Assembly (NCBI RefSeq): GCF_963924675.1
Contig: NC_089234.1
Coordinates: 25,845,668-25,909,667, forward strand
Direction: 5' to 3'
Origin: Phocoena phocoena
Lineage: Eukaryota; Chordata; Mammalia; Artiodactyla; Phocoenidae
DNA: 64,000 nucleotides
Shown: piece after piece, positions 1-64,000 of the stretch
How the letters are laid out: each line of letters begins with the position of its first letter
Numbering within the stretch: position 1 is the stretch's first letter
The notes under the pieces: generated by a model
Database searches by the model: none
Told to the model about the DNA's origin: nothing
The model's input: the letters and a program-made list of their open reading frames with translations, nothing else
Position numbers and translations under genes: made by a program

Positions 1-792
1 CCAAGTTGGGAAAAAGCCACAAATTTTCCTTTTCCAAAACAGATTTCTTGCCTGCCCACTGGTCAAGTTCTTATTTTCAGCTCACTTCTGTTGTTGTTGT
101 TTTTTTTTAAAGAAAAAAACCAAAGAGAAGGCAGGTATAATCTTCCACACTTGAACCAGTCTGCGGCCAGCCAGGACCTGCTGGGAAGGGGCCCCTCCAG
201 GATGCATCGTGCCACCTCGATCTGGTCACCTGGAATTTGAGAGCACAAGCCCTTTACCAACCCGCCACGCAACCGCTGGTCAGCTCTCATCTTCCCACAG
301 GAGGAGCCCAATTCCGGCTCCGGAGACACTGGCAGCGAGGGGCGACAATCCCTGGACCACTGGGGCTTCATCCAGGGCTGAGACCTGCCACCTGTCTCAG
401 ACTGAGAAGCAGCAAGGTTCTCATCAACTCACACCAGAACATGAATCCACTCCATCACCAAGAGTCACCTCAGGGCACAGTCTCATCCCCTCCTTGGGGG
501 CTTCCGAAACGCACATCTCTCTGACCCAAGCAGGTAGTGACACGTGACTTGAAAAGAGGTAAAGGGGGACGGGGTGGGGTATGAGGAATGAGTCACAGGA
601 CAACTTCTCAGCCCTCCGTGACACTGTATCTATGGGAGGCGAGGCACCCACACCCCAAACTGTACCTGGAGATGCAGGAAAACGCAGGAGCAGAGGGGAA
701 AAAAAAAGGAACACAGTCACTTAATGCTTCTCTCATGGTTCTCCCCTACCCTGGTTGCGTCGCCAAGTTCTCGGGCGCAGGCAGGGCCTGCT
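1..792 (-). other. WBP1L: WBP1L 3' UTR (partial)
   Basis: This sequence directly follows the TAG stop. It holds no AATAAA or ATTAAA on the minus strand, so the poly(A) site is beyond the left edge. A T-rich tract (GTT repeats then a T run) lies at 87-108 on the plus strand. I see no interspersed repeat here. Confidence 0.8.
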
Positions 793-56699
<55,907 letters not shown>

Positions 56700-56718
<19 letters not shown>

Positions 56719-56835
56719 CCCCCTCCTGCTCCTGCTCCTCCGCCACGGCGCCGCCACCTCCCTCCTCCTCCTCCTCCCTCTCCTCCTCTTCCCTCTTCTT
56801 CCTTCTTCCCTTCTTTTCCTGTTTCACTCTCCCCT
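56700..56835. repeat. Polypyrimidine CTC-rich tract in the WBP1L 5' leader
   Basis: A long run of CTC/CCT units on the plus strand (GAG/AGG in the mRNA sense). It covers the first coding bases and the likely 5' UTR. Confidence 0.85.
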
Positions 56836-57292
56836 CCCGCTTCCGGCTCCGCTCCACCCCGCCCCAGCCCAAACGCCCTCCCAGACACTTGGATGGTTCT
56901 CCAATTCCAGCGCTTCATTGGCCCTTGCCCTTCGTCCATTGGTCAAGAAAGATGTCGATCAAATAGAAATCCCGCCCCCTCGCGAAGACGGAAAACTGGA
57001 GAAATCCAGCCAATGGAAAGTAGGAGGAACCCGGGCCATCTTGAGTGCTACGAGGCGGCGTAAATGCGTCCCGCTGCGCAGAGAGTGGCGGAAGTAGCCC
57101 TGATCAGGGGCGGGGCCACCCAAGACGTGAGTTGAAAAGTCTAATTCTGGTGCCACCATCTTGAATGTGGCGGAAGTACTAGATTTCCACAGTTTAGCAA
57201 AGAAAAGGAAAGGGGTATGGTAATCCCAAAGGGTGCTGGAAAATAAGTTACTTTTATAAAGTAACCTGGCACTCTTAAAAAAGACAACTGCA

Positions 57293-57424
57293 GAGACTTC
57301 CCTGGTGGTCCAGTGGTTAAGACTCCACGCTGCCAAGGCAGGGGGCGCGGTTTGATCCCTGGTCAGGGACCTAGGATCCCACGTCCTGTGTGGGTGGCAC
57401 TGACAAAAAGGAAAAAGGAAAAAC
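57293..57424 (+). mobile_element. CHR-related tRNA SINE (short form)
   Basis: It has the gacttccctggtggtccagtgg-type head. An exact 16 bp TSD, aaaaaagacaactgca, is at 57277-57292 and 57425-57440. It sits ~110 bp beyond the promoter motifs. Confidence 0.93.
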
Positions 57425-57769
57425 AAAAAAGACAACTGCAATCTAAAAAGCTTTTGATGTCTTTTGTCTTTAAGCGCAGCCCCAGTCCCAGAGTCCCTCT
57501 CTTGCTCTCAAACTGCTCAAGCAGTATCTTCAGTCACTTTGAATTCCTACAGTATCTTTACCTGAGGCACAGTGCTTTGTCACCCCAAGTTCGAGGGATG
57601 AAATTCTACTGACTCTTCCTCATAAATAGCTCTGAAATCCACCCCCACTGCTTCAATCCATGTTCTCATTTTCTGGCCAAATACAAACGGTCTCCCTGCT
57701 GTCCTGCCAGTTGCTAATTCTTCCTTCTTGAATTTCTCTCACATGTCACAGCAGGGGTGTTCTACCACC

Positions 57770-58225
57770 TAAAACCAAATATTATCGTCTCAGGGCTTCC
57801 CCTCTCAAAATACTTCAACTACCTACAGGATTTATTGTCCAAACTTATCAATATGGTGGTCCTTTCTGCGTCCTCGTCCCTGCGTATTTTTTTTTCACAC
57901 CTGCATACTTCTTTATCTCACCTACTGCCACTACATTTCCCACACATTCTGCTCACACCCAACAGTTAAGAGATCCCCAATGAACTGTGCTATACAATAC
58001 ATTTAACTTCATTTACACGTTACACATACAGTTTCCCGTTTAAAATTCCTAGTTCTCATGCCCTGGTTTCTTCTTCTGAATTCACATAACACTTATCACA
58101 CAGTGTATCTAATCTACAATTTCTGCCTGCCTGACCCCTCCGACTAAATTTTTAGCTTTTTGTATGGCACACCAGGTCTTATTGATTTTTTAAACAAATC
58201 CCTACACCCTGTACATGGCCCAACC
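57770..58225 (+). repeat. L2-like LINE fragment
   Basis: Reads aatacttcaactacctacagg ... ctcatgccctggtttcttc ... acaccctgtacatggccc, typical of L2 3' sequence. It is diverged. Confidence 0.5.
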
Positions 58226-58782
58226 GTGAGCTCAATCAATATTGGGAAAATAAACGAACAGATGAAGAACTGCAGCAGAAAAGCCAGCTGCCTGTAGCTG
58301 CCAATTTCCCCTCAAAAACCCGCCAAAGCATTTTAGAGCCGAGCCCAGTCTAGCCCATAGCTGAACCCAAAGGAAGTTTGTTCTTGGCTTAAATGGTGGC
58401 AAAGTGGGAAACAGGTAAGAGTGAAAAAAATCGGTTCTGTCTCTGTCTTGATCCTGCTTTCCCAAGTGCTGCACAGGGTGACAAGTATTTTTGCCAGTCT
58501 TAAATTTCTTAGAATTTCATCCATTCCACAATCAAGCTCCCTAGGGGAGAATAAAAGATTGAGTACTAGGCAGGGGCCACATTATTTTCTTAGCACAGGG
58601 TCTCAATCCCAGCCTCAAGGAGTTGTAAGTCCTCTATACAAAAGCCAGGTATCACAGATAGCCAAAAAGCACATGAAAAGATGCTCAACATCATTAATTA
58701 TTAGAGAAATGCAAATCAAAACTACAATGAGGGATCACCTCAGGCCGGTCAGAATGGCCATCATCAAAAAATCTACAAACTA

Positions 58783-58980
58783 GGGCTTCCCTGGTGGCGC
58801 AGTGGTTGAGAGTCCGCCTGCCGATACAGGGGACACGGGTTCGTGCCCCGGTCCGGGAAGATCCCACATGCCGCGGAGAGGCTGGGCCCGTGAGCCACGG
58901 CTGCTGAGCCTGCGCGTCCGGAGCCTGTGCTCCGCAACGGGAGAGGCCACGACAGTGAGAGGCCTGCGTACCGCAAAAAA
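58783..58980 (+). mobile_element. CHR SINE (CHR-2-like) inserted in the L1
   Basis: A full copy. An exact 15 bp TSD, aaaatctacaaacta, is at 58768-58782 and 58981-58995. It splits the L1 ORF2 remnant. Confidence 0.96.
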
Positions 58981-59286
58981 AAAATCTACAAACTATAAAT
59001 GCTGGAGAGGGTGTGGAGAAAAGGGAACCCTCCTACACTGTTGGTGGGAATGTAAATTGGTATAGTCATTATGGAGAACAGTAGCGAGGTTCCTTAGAAA
59101 ACTAAAAATAGAACTACCATATGACCCAGCAATCCCACTACTGGGCACATACCCAAAGAAAACCATAATTTGAAAAGATATATGCACCTCAGTGTTCACT
59201 GCAGCACTATTTACAATAGCCAGGACATGGAAGCAACCCAAATGTCCATCAAACAGAGGAATGCATAAAGAAGATGTGAGATATGT

Positions 59287-59312
59287 ATAGATAGATAGAT
59301 AGATAGATAGAT
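59287..59312. repeat. (ATAG)n microsatellite
   Basis: About six tetranucleotide units inside the L1, likely variable. Confidence 0.85.
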
Positions 59313-59439
59313 ATAATGGAATATTACTCAGCCATGAAAAAGAACAAAATAATGCCATTTGCAGAAACATGGATGGACCTAGAGATTGTCATACTGAGTG
59401 AAGTCAGTCAGATATGGAAAGACAAATACCATATGACAT

Positions 59440-60051
59440 AAAAATTTAATACCCATTAATGGAAGGCAACATAATCCAAATAGCCTTCAAGTTAACATAC
59501 ATAATGTCAAGCAGACAGTAAAAAATTACTAGATATGTACAGAAGCAGGAAAATATTATAATCAGGAAAAATTAGTAAACATAACTGATACCAAGATGAT
59601 TTAGATAAATAAATAGCTACGAATAACTTTGTCAGCTATTGAAAGTATGTAAGAATCTTGAAGGACAAGATAGATATAATAAGAAAACATCTGAGGAATC
59701 TCAGCAGAGAAAGGAAAACTAAAACAACCAAAAAAATCATTAGAAGTTCTGGAACTGAAAGTACAATAGCTGATACAAAAGAAAAAAAAAGTTCTGATGG
59801 GTTTAACACAAGAATGAAAATAAGAAAAAAAAAGTTAATGAATTTGAAGGTAGATTATTTAAATTGATTTACTTTGAAGAACAGAAAGAAAAAATTAAAA
59901 GATTGACGAACTTTACTATACCTCAGTGACTTTTGGGACAAAAACTAGGAAGAGAGCCCTCACCAGAAACCAGATTTGCTAGAACCTTGATTATGGACTT
60001 ATAGCACATGAGAAAATACATGTCTCTTGTTCAAGCCACTCAAAAAAAAAA
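59440..60051 (+). mobile_element. Retroposed sequence of unclear origin inside the L1
   Basis: A 612 bp insert, with an exact 16 bp TSD aaataccatatgacat (59424-59439 and 60052-60067) and a 3' poly(A) at ~60042-60051, carries the marks of L1-driven retroposition. The first ~500 bp are A-rich and resemble the ORF1 region of old L1M/HAL1 elements (gacttttgggaca, aagaacagaaagaaaaaatt). The last ~100 bp (gagagccctcaccagaaacc ... catgtctcttgttcaagccactc) look unrelated to L1. A 69-codon lysine-rich ORF at 59658-59867 is probably a decayed ORF1 piece. Confidence 0.85.
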
Positions 60052-61004
60052 AAATACCATATGACATCGCTTATATGTGGAATCTAAAAAAAAAGAGTAC
60101 AAATGAACAGAAGGGTACAAAACAGAAGTCAATTCACAGATGTAGAAAACAAACTTACGGTTACCGGGGATAAGGGGTGGGGAGGGATAAATTGGGAGAT
60201 TGGGATTGACGTGTACACACTACTATATATAAAATAGATAATAAGAACCTACTGTATAGCACAGGGAACTCTACTCAATACTCTGTAATGGCCTATATGG
60301 GAAAAGAACCTAAAAAAAGAGTGGATATATGTATATCTAAAACTGATTCACTTTGCTGTACACCTGAAACTAATGCAACACTGTAAATCAACTATACTCC
60401 AAAAAAATTAAAAATTTTTTTAAAAAGCCAGGTATCATCATCATTAGGAAACACCAATGGTTTCAATTTGGAAAACAGAAGGGAATTTTGTCCTGACTTC
60501 CTTTACTCCCTTTACCCGAGGGCTTGAACTGAGCTACTGGACAGGACAAACACTACACCCTGCTCGGTCTGGATTAGCACTTCTCACACCAAGGCATTTT
60601 AGTCACCCTAATCACTTCTTTCCACATCCCGCAGGAGCCAGATCAAAGAAAGCAGAGAGGTCTTACAAGATAGAGCTGAGATGCGGTTTGAGTGAACTAT
60701 TTTTAATCTGCCTCTGAACTGCAATCACTATCTACTCCAGACTTTTCCAAAAGGGTAATTGTCTATAAAGAGAGGAGGAATGCCAGGAGGTTTAAGGAGT
60801 TGGGAGAGAAAGGAGAAGATTGTGGATTCTTGAGAGAACATCAGTTCAGAATTGCTTCCAAGCTCCGGCTAGCTCTGGTAATGTTTTTCCTATTTGCCTT
60901 TGGAAATGAGCAAAGCTTAAGGCAGATCTCCTGTCCTAAGGAAGCCAGCTCCGAGACAGACTTTTCTGCTCAGACATCAGCCAAAATTAAATTGTACACG
61001 TTAC

Positions 61005-61340
61005 AGAATAGATGAACTTTGAAAATATTATGCTAAGTGAAAAAAGTCAGACACAGAAGGCCACGTACTGTGTGATTCCATCTACATGAAATGTCCAGAA
61101 TAGGTAAATCCATAGAGACAGAAGATAAACTAGGGGTTGCAAGGGGCTGGGGGATGAGGGTAATGAGTGACTACTAGCGAGTACAGAGTTTCTTTCAGGG
61201 GTAATGAAAATATTCTGGGATGAGGGAGTAATGAGAGCTGCACAACATCGTGAGCATGCTAAGAAACACTGAATTGTACGCTTTAAAAGGATGAATTTTA
61301 GGTCACGTGAATTATATTTTAATTTTTTTTAATGGGGGAA
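61005..61340 (+). mobile_element. Old L1 3' end fragment
   Basis: Reads tattatgctaagtgaaaaaag ... aatgtccagaataggtaaatcc ... actgaattgtacgctttaaaa, typical of old L1M. Confidence 0.85.
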
Positions 61341-61393
61341 AAATCAAATTGCAGCCAGTACCCTGACCTCAGGGAGGAGGCCCTTTCTCTTTA

Positions 61394-61570
61394 GAGCAGT
61401 GGTCCTTCAAAGTGGTCCCCAGACTGACAGAATCAGCATCACTGGGAAATTACCAGAAATACAAATTCACCGGCTCCATCCCAGACCCACATAATTAGAA
61501 ATTCTAGGAATGAGGCCCTATAATCCATGTTTTGAGAAGCCCTCCAGGCGAACCTCATGCATGTTCTTAA
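61394..61570 (+). mobile_element. MER5A-type hAT MITE
   Basis: Nearly full length: agcagtggtccttcaaagtgg, cagaatcagcatcactggg, tttgagaagccctccagg. Confidence 0.82.
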
Positions 61571-61584
61571 GGACCATTACTCCA

Positions 61585-61785
61585 GAGTAGGGGAAACTCT
61601 TTGTGTAAAGGGCCAGACAGTAAGTATTTCAGGCTCTGCATGCCACATACACAGGGTCTCACATATTCTTTTTCTTTTTCACAACTTCTAAAAAATGTAA
61701 AGGCCATTCTTAGTTCCCAAACACACAAAAACAGATACCAGGCAGATTTGGACCCTTGAGCCATGGTTTGCCAACTCCCTGCCCC
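61585..61785 (+). mobile_element. hAT-type MITE (Charlie group)
   Basis: Begins ggaaactctttgtgtaaagg, includes ggccagacagtaagtatttc and cagatttggacccttgagcc, and ends atggtttgccaactccctg. This is a well-known mammalian hAT MITE layout. The exact family name is not assigned. Confidence 0.7.
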
Positions 61786-61959
61786 CCCTCCCCCGGAGCA
61801 ACACACTCCCACATTGGGAGATCTCTGGAGCCTCAAGCAAAGACAGGTGGATTTTTCCTCCATAATAAGGGAGATGCACAGTGGCCTCGGGGCACCAGAC
61901 AGGTTCCCCTTATAGTTGTGATACCCTCCTCCACGCCAAGGCCAAAGTAAAACCAGATC

Positions 61960-63111
61960 CTGCTTTCCATCCAGGCTTTATTAACTCAGTGTGCAGACAG
62001 TTCGCTGTGTTCTTTCAAGAAATGCATTCGATTCACAGTGATATCCTTTGATCAGTCAGTAAATTCTACTACACAAAACTCATACAGACATGGCCCCAGG
62101 TCAGCCACAACAGCCCCCTCTCCCCCAAGGGCCTGAGAAATCACCTAGAGCAGCCAGGCTGGGAGGGCGAGTGGCTGCGCTTTGCTGTGTGTCCTTTAAG
62201 GCTCTTTGGTCCTGGTTCATTTCCTCTCAGAGGCATCCAAATAAAACTTCCCTTTCCTATTCAGTACACACCAGTCTTTCTTTGGTGTTTAACCCAACGG
62301 GCTGAGGAAGGGAGGTAGCCAGGAAATTATACCCACTAACATGTGCAGTTAGTGCCTACCTACATCCTTTTTACTCGGTCAGTGGATTTATCTTTTAGAC
62401 CCAGAGAAATAGAATCGGATATGATTTTAGGGGCAGGAGAACAAAGCCAGTATCAACAGGTAGGGCTTGAAGCACCACAAAACTCTGCTGCCTCACACAA
62501 TGTCCTTTTTTTTTTTTGCACTAAAACTCCTGGGTGCCTGATAAACCCAAGTTTAGCAAGACTCCCAGAGAACCTTTCTGACCAGGGGGCCCTGGGGAGG
62601 AGAGTGGGGAAGAGCAAAGAGGAGCCCCAAGGTGACCTGGCCTCTTCCCTCCCGCTTCCCGAAGGAGCCAGAACTACACAGGTGAAAGGTTCCCTTGCCT
62701 GAGAGCCGATGAGGAGGAAGAGAAGAGGGGCCCTTCCTCAATCCTTGCTGGAACCAGAATCCTAAAGGTTTCCTAACTTTTCCAAACGGTTTGCTTGAGT
62801 GTCACCCCCAGGTCTCAGCACCTTCTCCCTGAGGGGGTCTCAGCTCCTGGTCTCCAGGGAACAGGGGTTAGGGGAGAGCAGAGAGAAGACTTGGCCTCTC
62901 TCCCCTTGTTCACGTTTATCCCCTGGAGTCCAATAAACCCAGGTGCCTGGGTAGAAGCATGAGGCATCCTCCCACCCCCACCCTCGTCCCCCCAAATCCA
63001 CCCTGGCCTACAGGCCCTGTTGGCAAAGAGGAATGAGGCACGGGAATCCACAGTGGCTAAGGAGGAGCTGGTAAATATGGGTATGGACTGGTGCTTGCTG
63101 GGGTGGGGCAT
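61960..63111 (-). other. SFXN2: SFXN2 3' UTR
   Basis: About 1.15 kb between the SFXN2 stop and the first canonical AATAAA on the minus strand. I recognise no interspersed repeat in it. A long T run at 62510-62519 (A run in the mRNA) and several C-rich blocks are present. Confidence 0.75.
61977..61982 (-). terminator. SFXN2: SFXN2 polyadenylation signal (AATAAA)
   Basis: The only canonical hexamer on the minus strand between the SFXN2 stop and the intergenic repeats. A moderately G/T-rich stretch (ggatctggttttactttgg) follows. Cleavage is expected 10-30 bases further, near 61,955. Confidence 0.65.
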
Positions 63112-63211
63112 TTAGAGACCCTTATTGAAGTAGACGTAAGGCACAGGTTCTCCATACTTGGCCTTGATAGTGTCCTGGAGCTCTGGTTCCAGATAGGAAA
63201 CTGGCAATTCA
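63112..63211 (-). CDS. SFXN2: SFXN2 (sideroflexin-2), last coding exon
   Basis: The acceptor cttctcag|T opens 100 bp that read (C)ELPVSYLEPELQDTIKAKYG, then EPVPYVYFNKGL and a TAA stop. The YLEPEL...VYFNKGL ending is the hallmark C-terminus of sideroflexins. The IKAKYGE...PYVYFNKGL version is SFXN2 rather than SFXN1 or SFXN3. Sideroflexins are multi-pass mitochondrial inner-membrane proteins. SFXN1 transports serine, and SFXN2 has been tied to mitochondrial iron and haem handling. Only this C-terminal exon of a ~322-residue protein is in the window. The first T completes a codon begun in the preceding exon (expected Cys), which lies beyond 64,000. The order and orientation relative to WBP1L match human 10q24 as I recall it. 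Confidence 0.95.
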
Positions 63212-64000
63212 CTGAGAAGAGAGAAGGGGCTTATAAGTGTGCCACCTGGACGAGCAGCAAATTACCATCAGATAAAATCCAACTCAGATGCCACCTGTAA
63301 GAAACCCTTGCCCATTTTCCATCAGAATTATTAATGACCTCCGTACACTACGGTATGTTGCTTTTACTTCTATTGAGCCCTGACTTCATCTCCCTGGTGC
63401 TAAACTTCCGTCTTCTTCAAGATTACAAGCTCGGTGCTCAGAACACAGGAGATGTGTAGCAGGTGACTACGGAGCTGAGAGTACTAGGGAAAGGGAAACG
63501 GGCATCTTCTCCGTATCTATTCAAGCTATGCCTGGTCTCCTGGAGCTAGTACTCCGCCTCACCCCCACCACCCCAGTCTGATGCTTACCTTCCCTTTGCC
63601 ATCATCTCTCCTCACCCACCTCCTCTGCTCTCTGCACCCACCCCCCAGGACACGCAAGGGAAGCGGAGAGGTCGAAGCCGTCCACCCTCTGGCAAACCTC
63701 AGCCAGAGTGAGTACCTACCCTCTTGTTGAATTTCAAAGACCAGATCCAGCCAGGGAGATGGATCTAGTAACTCAACCAGCAGGGACAGAAAGTCTCTTA
63801 TTGTTCCCCCACCTTCTCTCCAAGGCAGCCTTTGCCCCATTGGAAGTGAGCAACTCATCCCTCTGCCCCTTGGAGCTCTGTTTCAGTTTACCATTCACCT
63901 GGGGTCAAGAGGCCCAGCGTTTAGACTGACAGGTACTTGTCCTTGGACAGATGCCTCCCTGCCTGCCCCTCCCTCTCTCCTTCGGGACACCAGGCAGGTC
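63212..64000 (-). other. SFXN2: SFXN2 intron (partial)
   Basis: Contains an L2-like 3' fragment at ~63263-63475 (aactcagatgccacctgtaag ... cctgacttcatctccctgg). No further SFXN2 exon could be found up to the right edge. Confidence 0.75.
63263..63475 (+). repeat. L2 LINE 3' fragment
   Basis: The typical order: tcagatgccacctg, gaaacccttgccca, ttacaagctcggtgc. It is diverged. Confidence 0.55.

Larger units (their letters stand above)
58655..60422 (+). mobile_element. L1 LINE 3' region, 5'-truncated, interrupted twice
   Basis: An exact 15 bp TSD, aaaagccaggtatca, at 58640-58654 and 60423-60437 bounds the whole insertion. Once the SINE at 58783-58980 and the insert at 59440-60051 are removed, ~950 bp of continuous L1 3' sequence remains. 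It ends at ccaaaaaaattaaaaa. Confidence 0.95.
57186..61959. other. Intergenic region between WBP1L and SFXN2
   Basis: Contains a short SINE (57293-57424), L2-like sequence (57770-58225), the nested L1 (58655-60422), an old L1 end (61005-61340), MER5 (61394-61570) and another hAT MITE (61585-61785). No exon was recognised. 58230-58640 and 60440-61000 appear unique. Confidence 0.8.

Noticed and set aside
1..792. WBP1L poly(A) site
   Set aside because: No AATAAA or ATTAAA occurs on the minus strand, so the transcript end must lie to the left of the window.
63559..64000. A penultimate SFXN2 exon
   Set aside because: I searched the minus strand for the expected ...FPQKC-type ending next to a donor and did not find it. 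It presumably lies beyond the window.

Overview
The window is nuclear DNA of a placental mammal, most likely a cetacean. The main sign is about twenty copies of the tRNA-derived CHR SINE family, in short CHR-2-like, long CHR-1-like and ~110-170 bp forms. Many are little diverged and still flanked by target-site duplications (TSDs). L1 LINEs and old mammalian repeats (MIR, L2, MER5, MER20, Tigger) are also present. I saw no ruminant BovB or Bov-tA, although I could only read by eye.

Two protein-coding genes are present, both on the minus strand. WBP1L (WW domain binding protein 1-like, also OPAL1/C10orf26) fills positions 1 to about 56,900 and all of its coding sequence is here. Exon 1 is 56629-56718, exon 2 is 11630-11732, exon 3 is 2940-3101, and the last coding exon is 793-1529, with the 3' UTR running off the left edge. 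These exons join in frame into 363 codons plus a stop. A second start exon at 34066-34092 (MPFLLGLRQ) has a good donor and the right phase to join exon 2, giving a 342-residue form without the signal peptide. At the right edge, 63112-63211 is the last coding exon of SFXN2 (sideroflexin-2), with its 3' UTR down to a poly(A) signal near 61,980. As I recall, human 10q24 has the same SFXN2-WBP1L order and orientation.

Layout: 1-792 WBP1L 3' UTR; 793-3101 last two exons; 3102-11629 intron 2; 11630-11732 exon 2; 11733-56628 a ~45 kb intron 1 holding the alternative first exon and most of the repeats; ~56.2-57.2 kb CpG-rich promoter with CCAAT, ETS, YY1 and GC-box sequences; 57.2-61.97 kb intergenic DNA with a doubly interrupted L1; 61.97-63.2 kb SFXN2 3' end; 63.2-64 kb SFXN2 intron.

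The two genes do not form a pathway. WBP1L is a single-pass membrane protein with WW-binding motifs that recruit Nedd4-type ubiquitin ligases. SFXN2 is a mitochondrial inner-membrane carrier-like protein. No undescribed biological system is visible. The features most worth following are the alternative WBP1L start exon, an inverted ~315 bp duplication at 43.5/45.2 kb, a retroposed chimeric-looking transcript inside an L1 at 59.4-60.05 kb, several dated nested insertions, and the strong antisense bias of L1s in the WBP1L intron.
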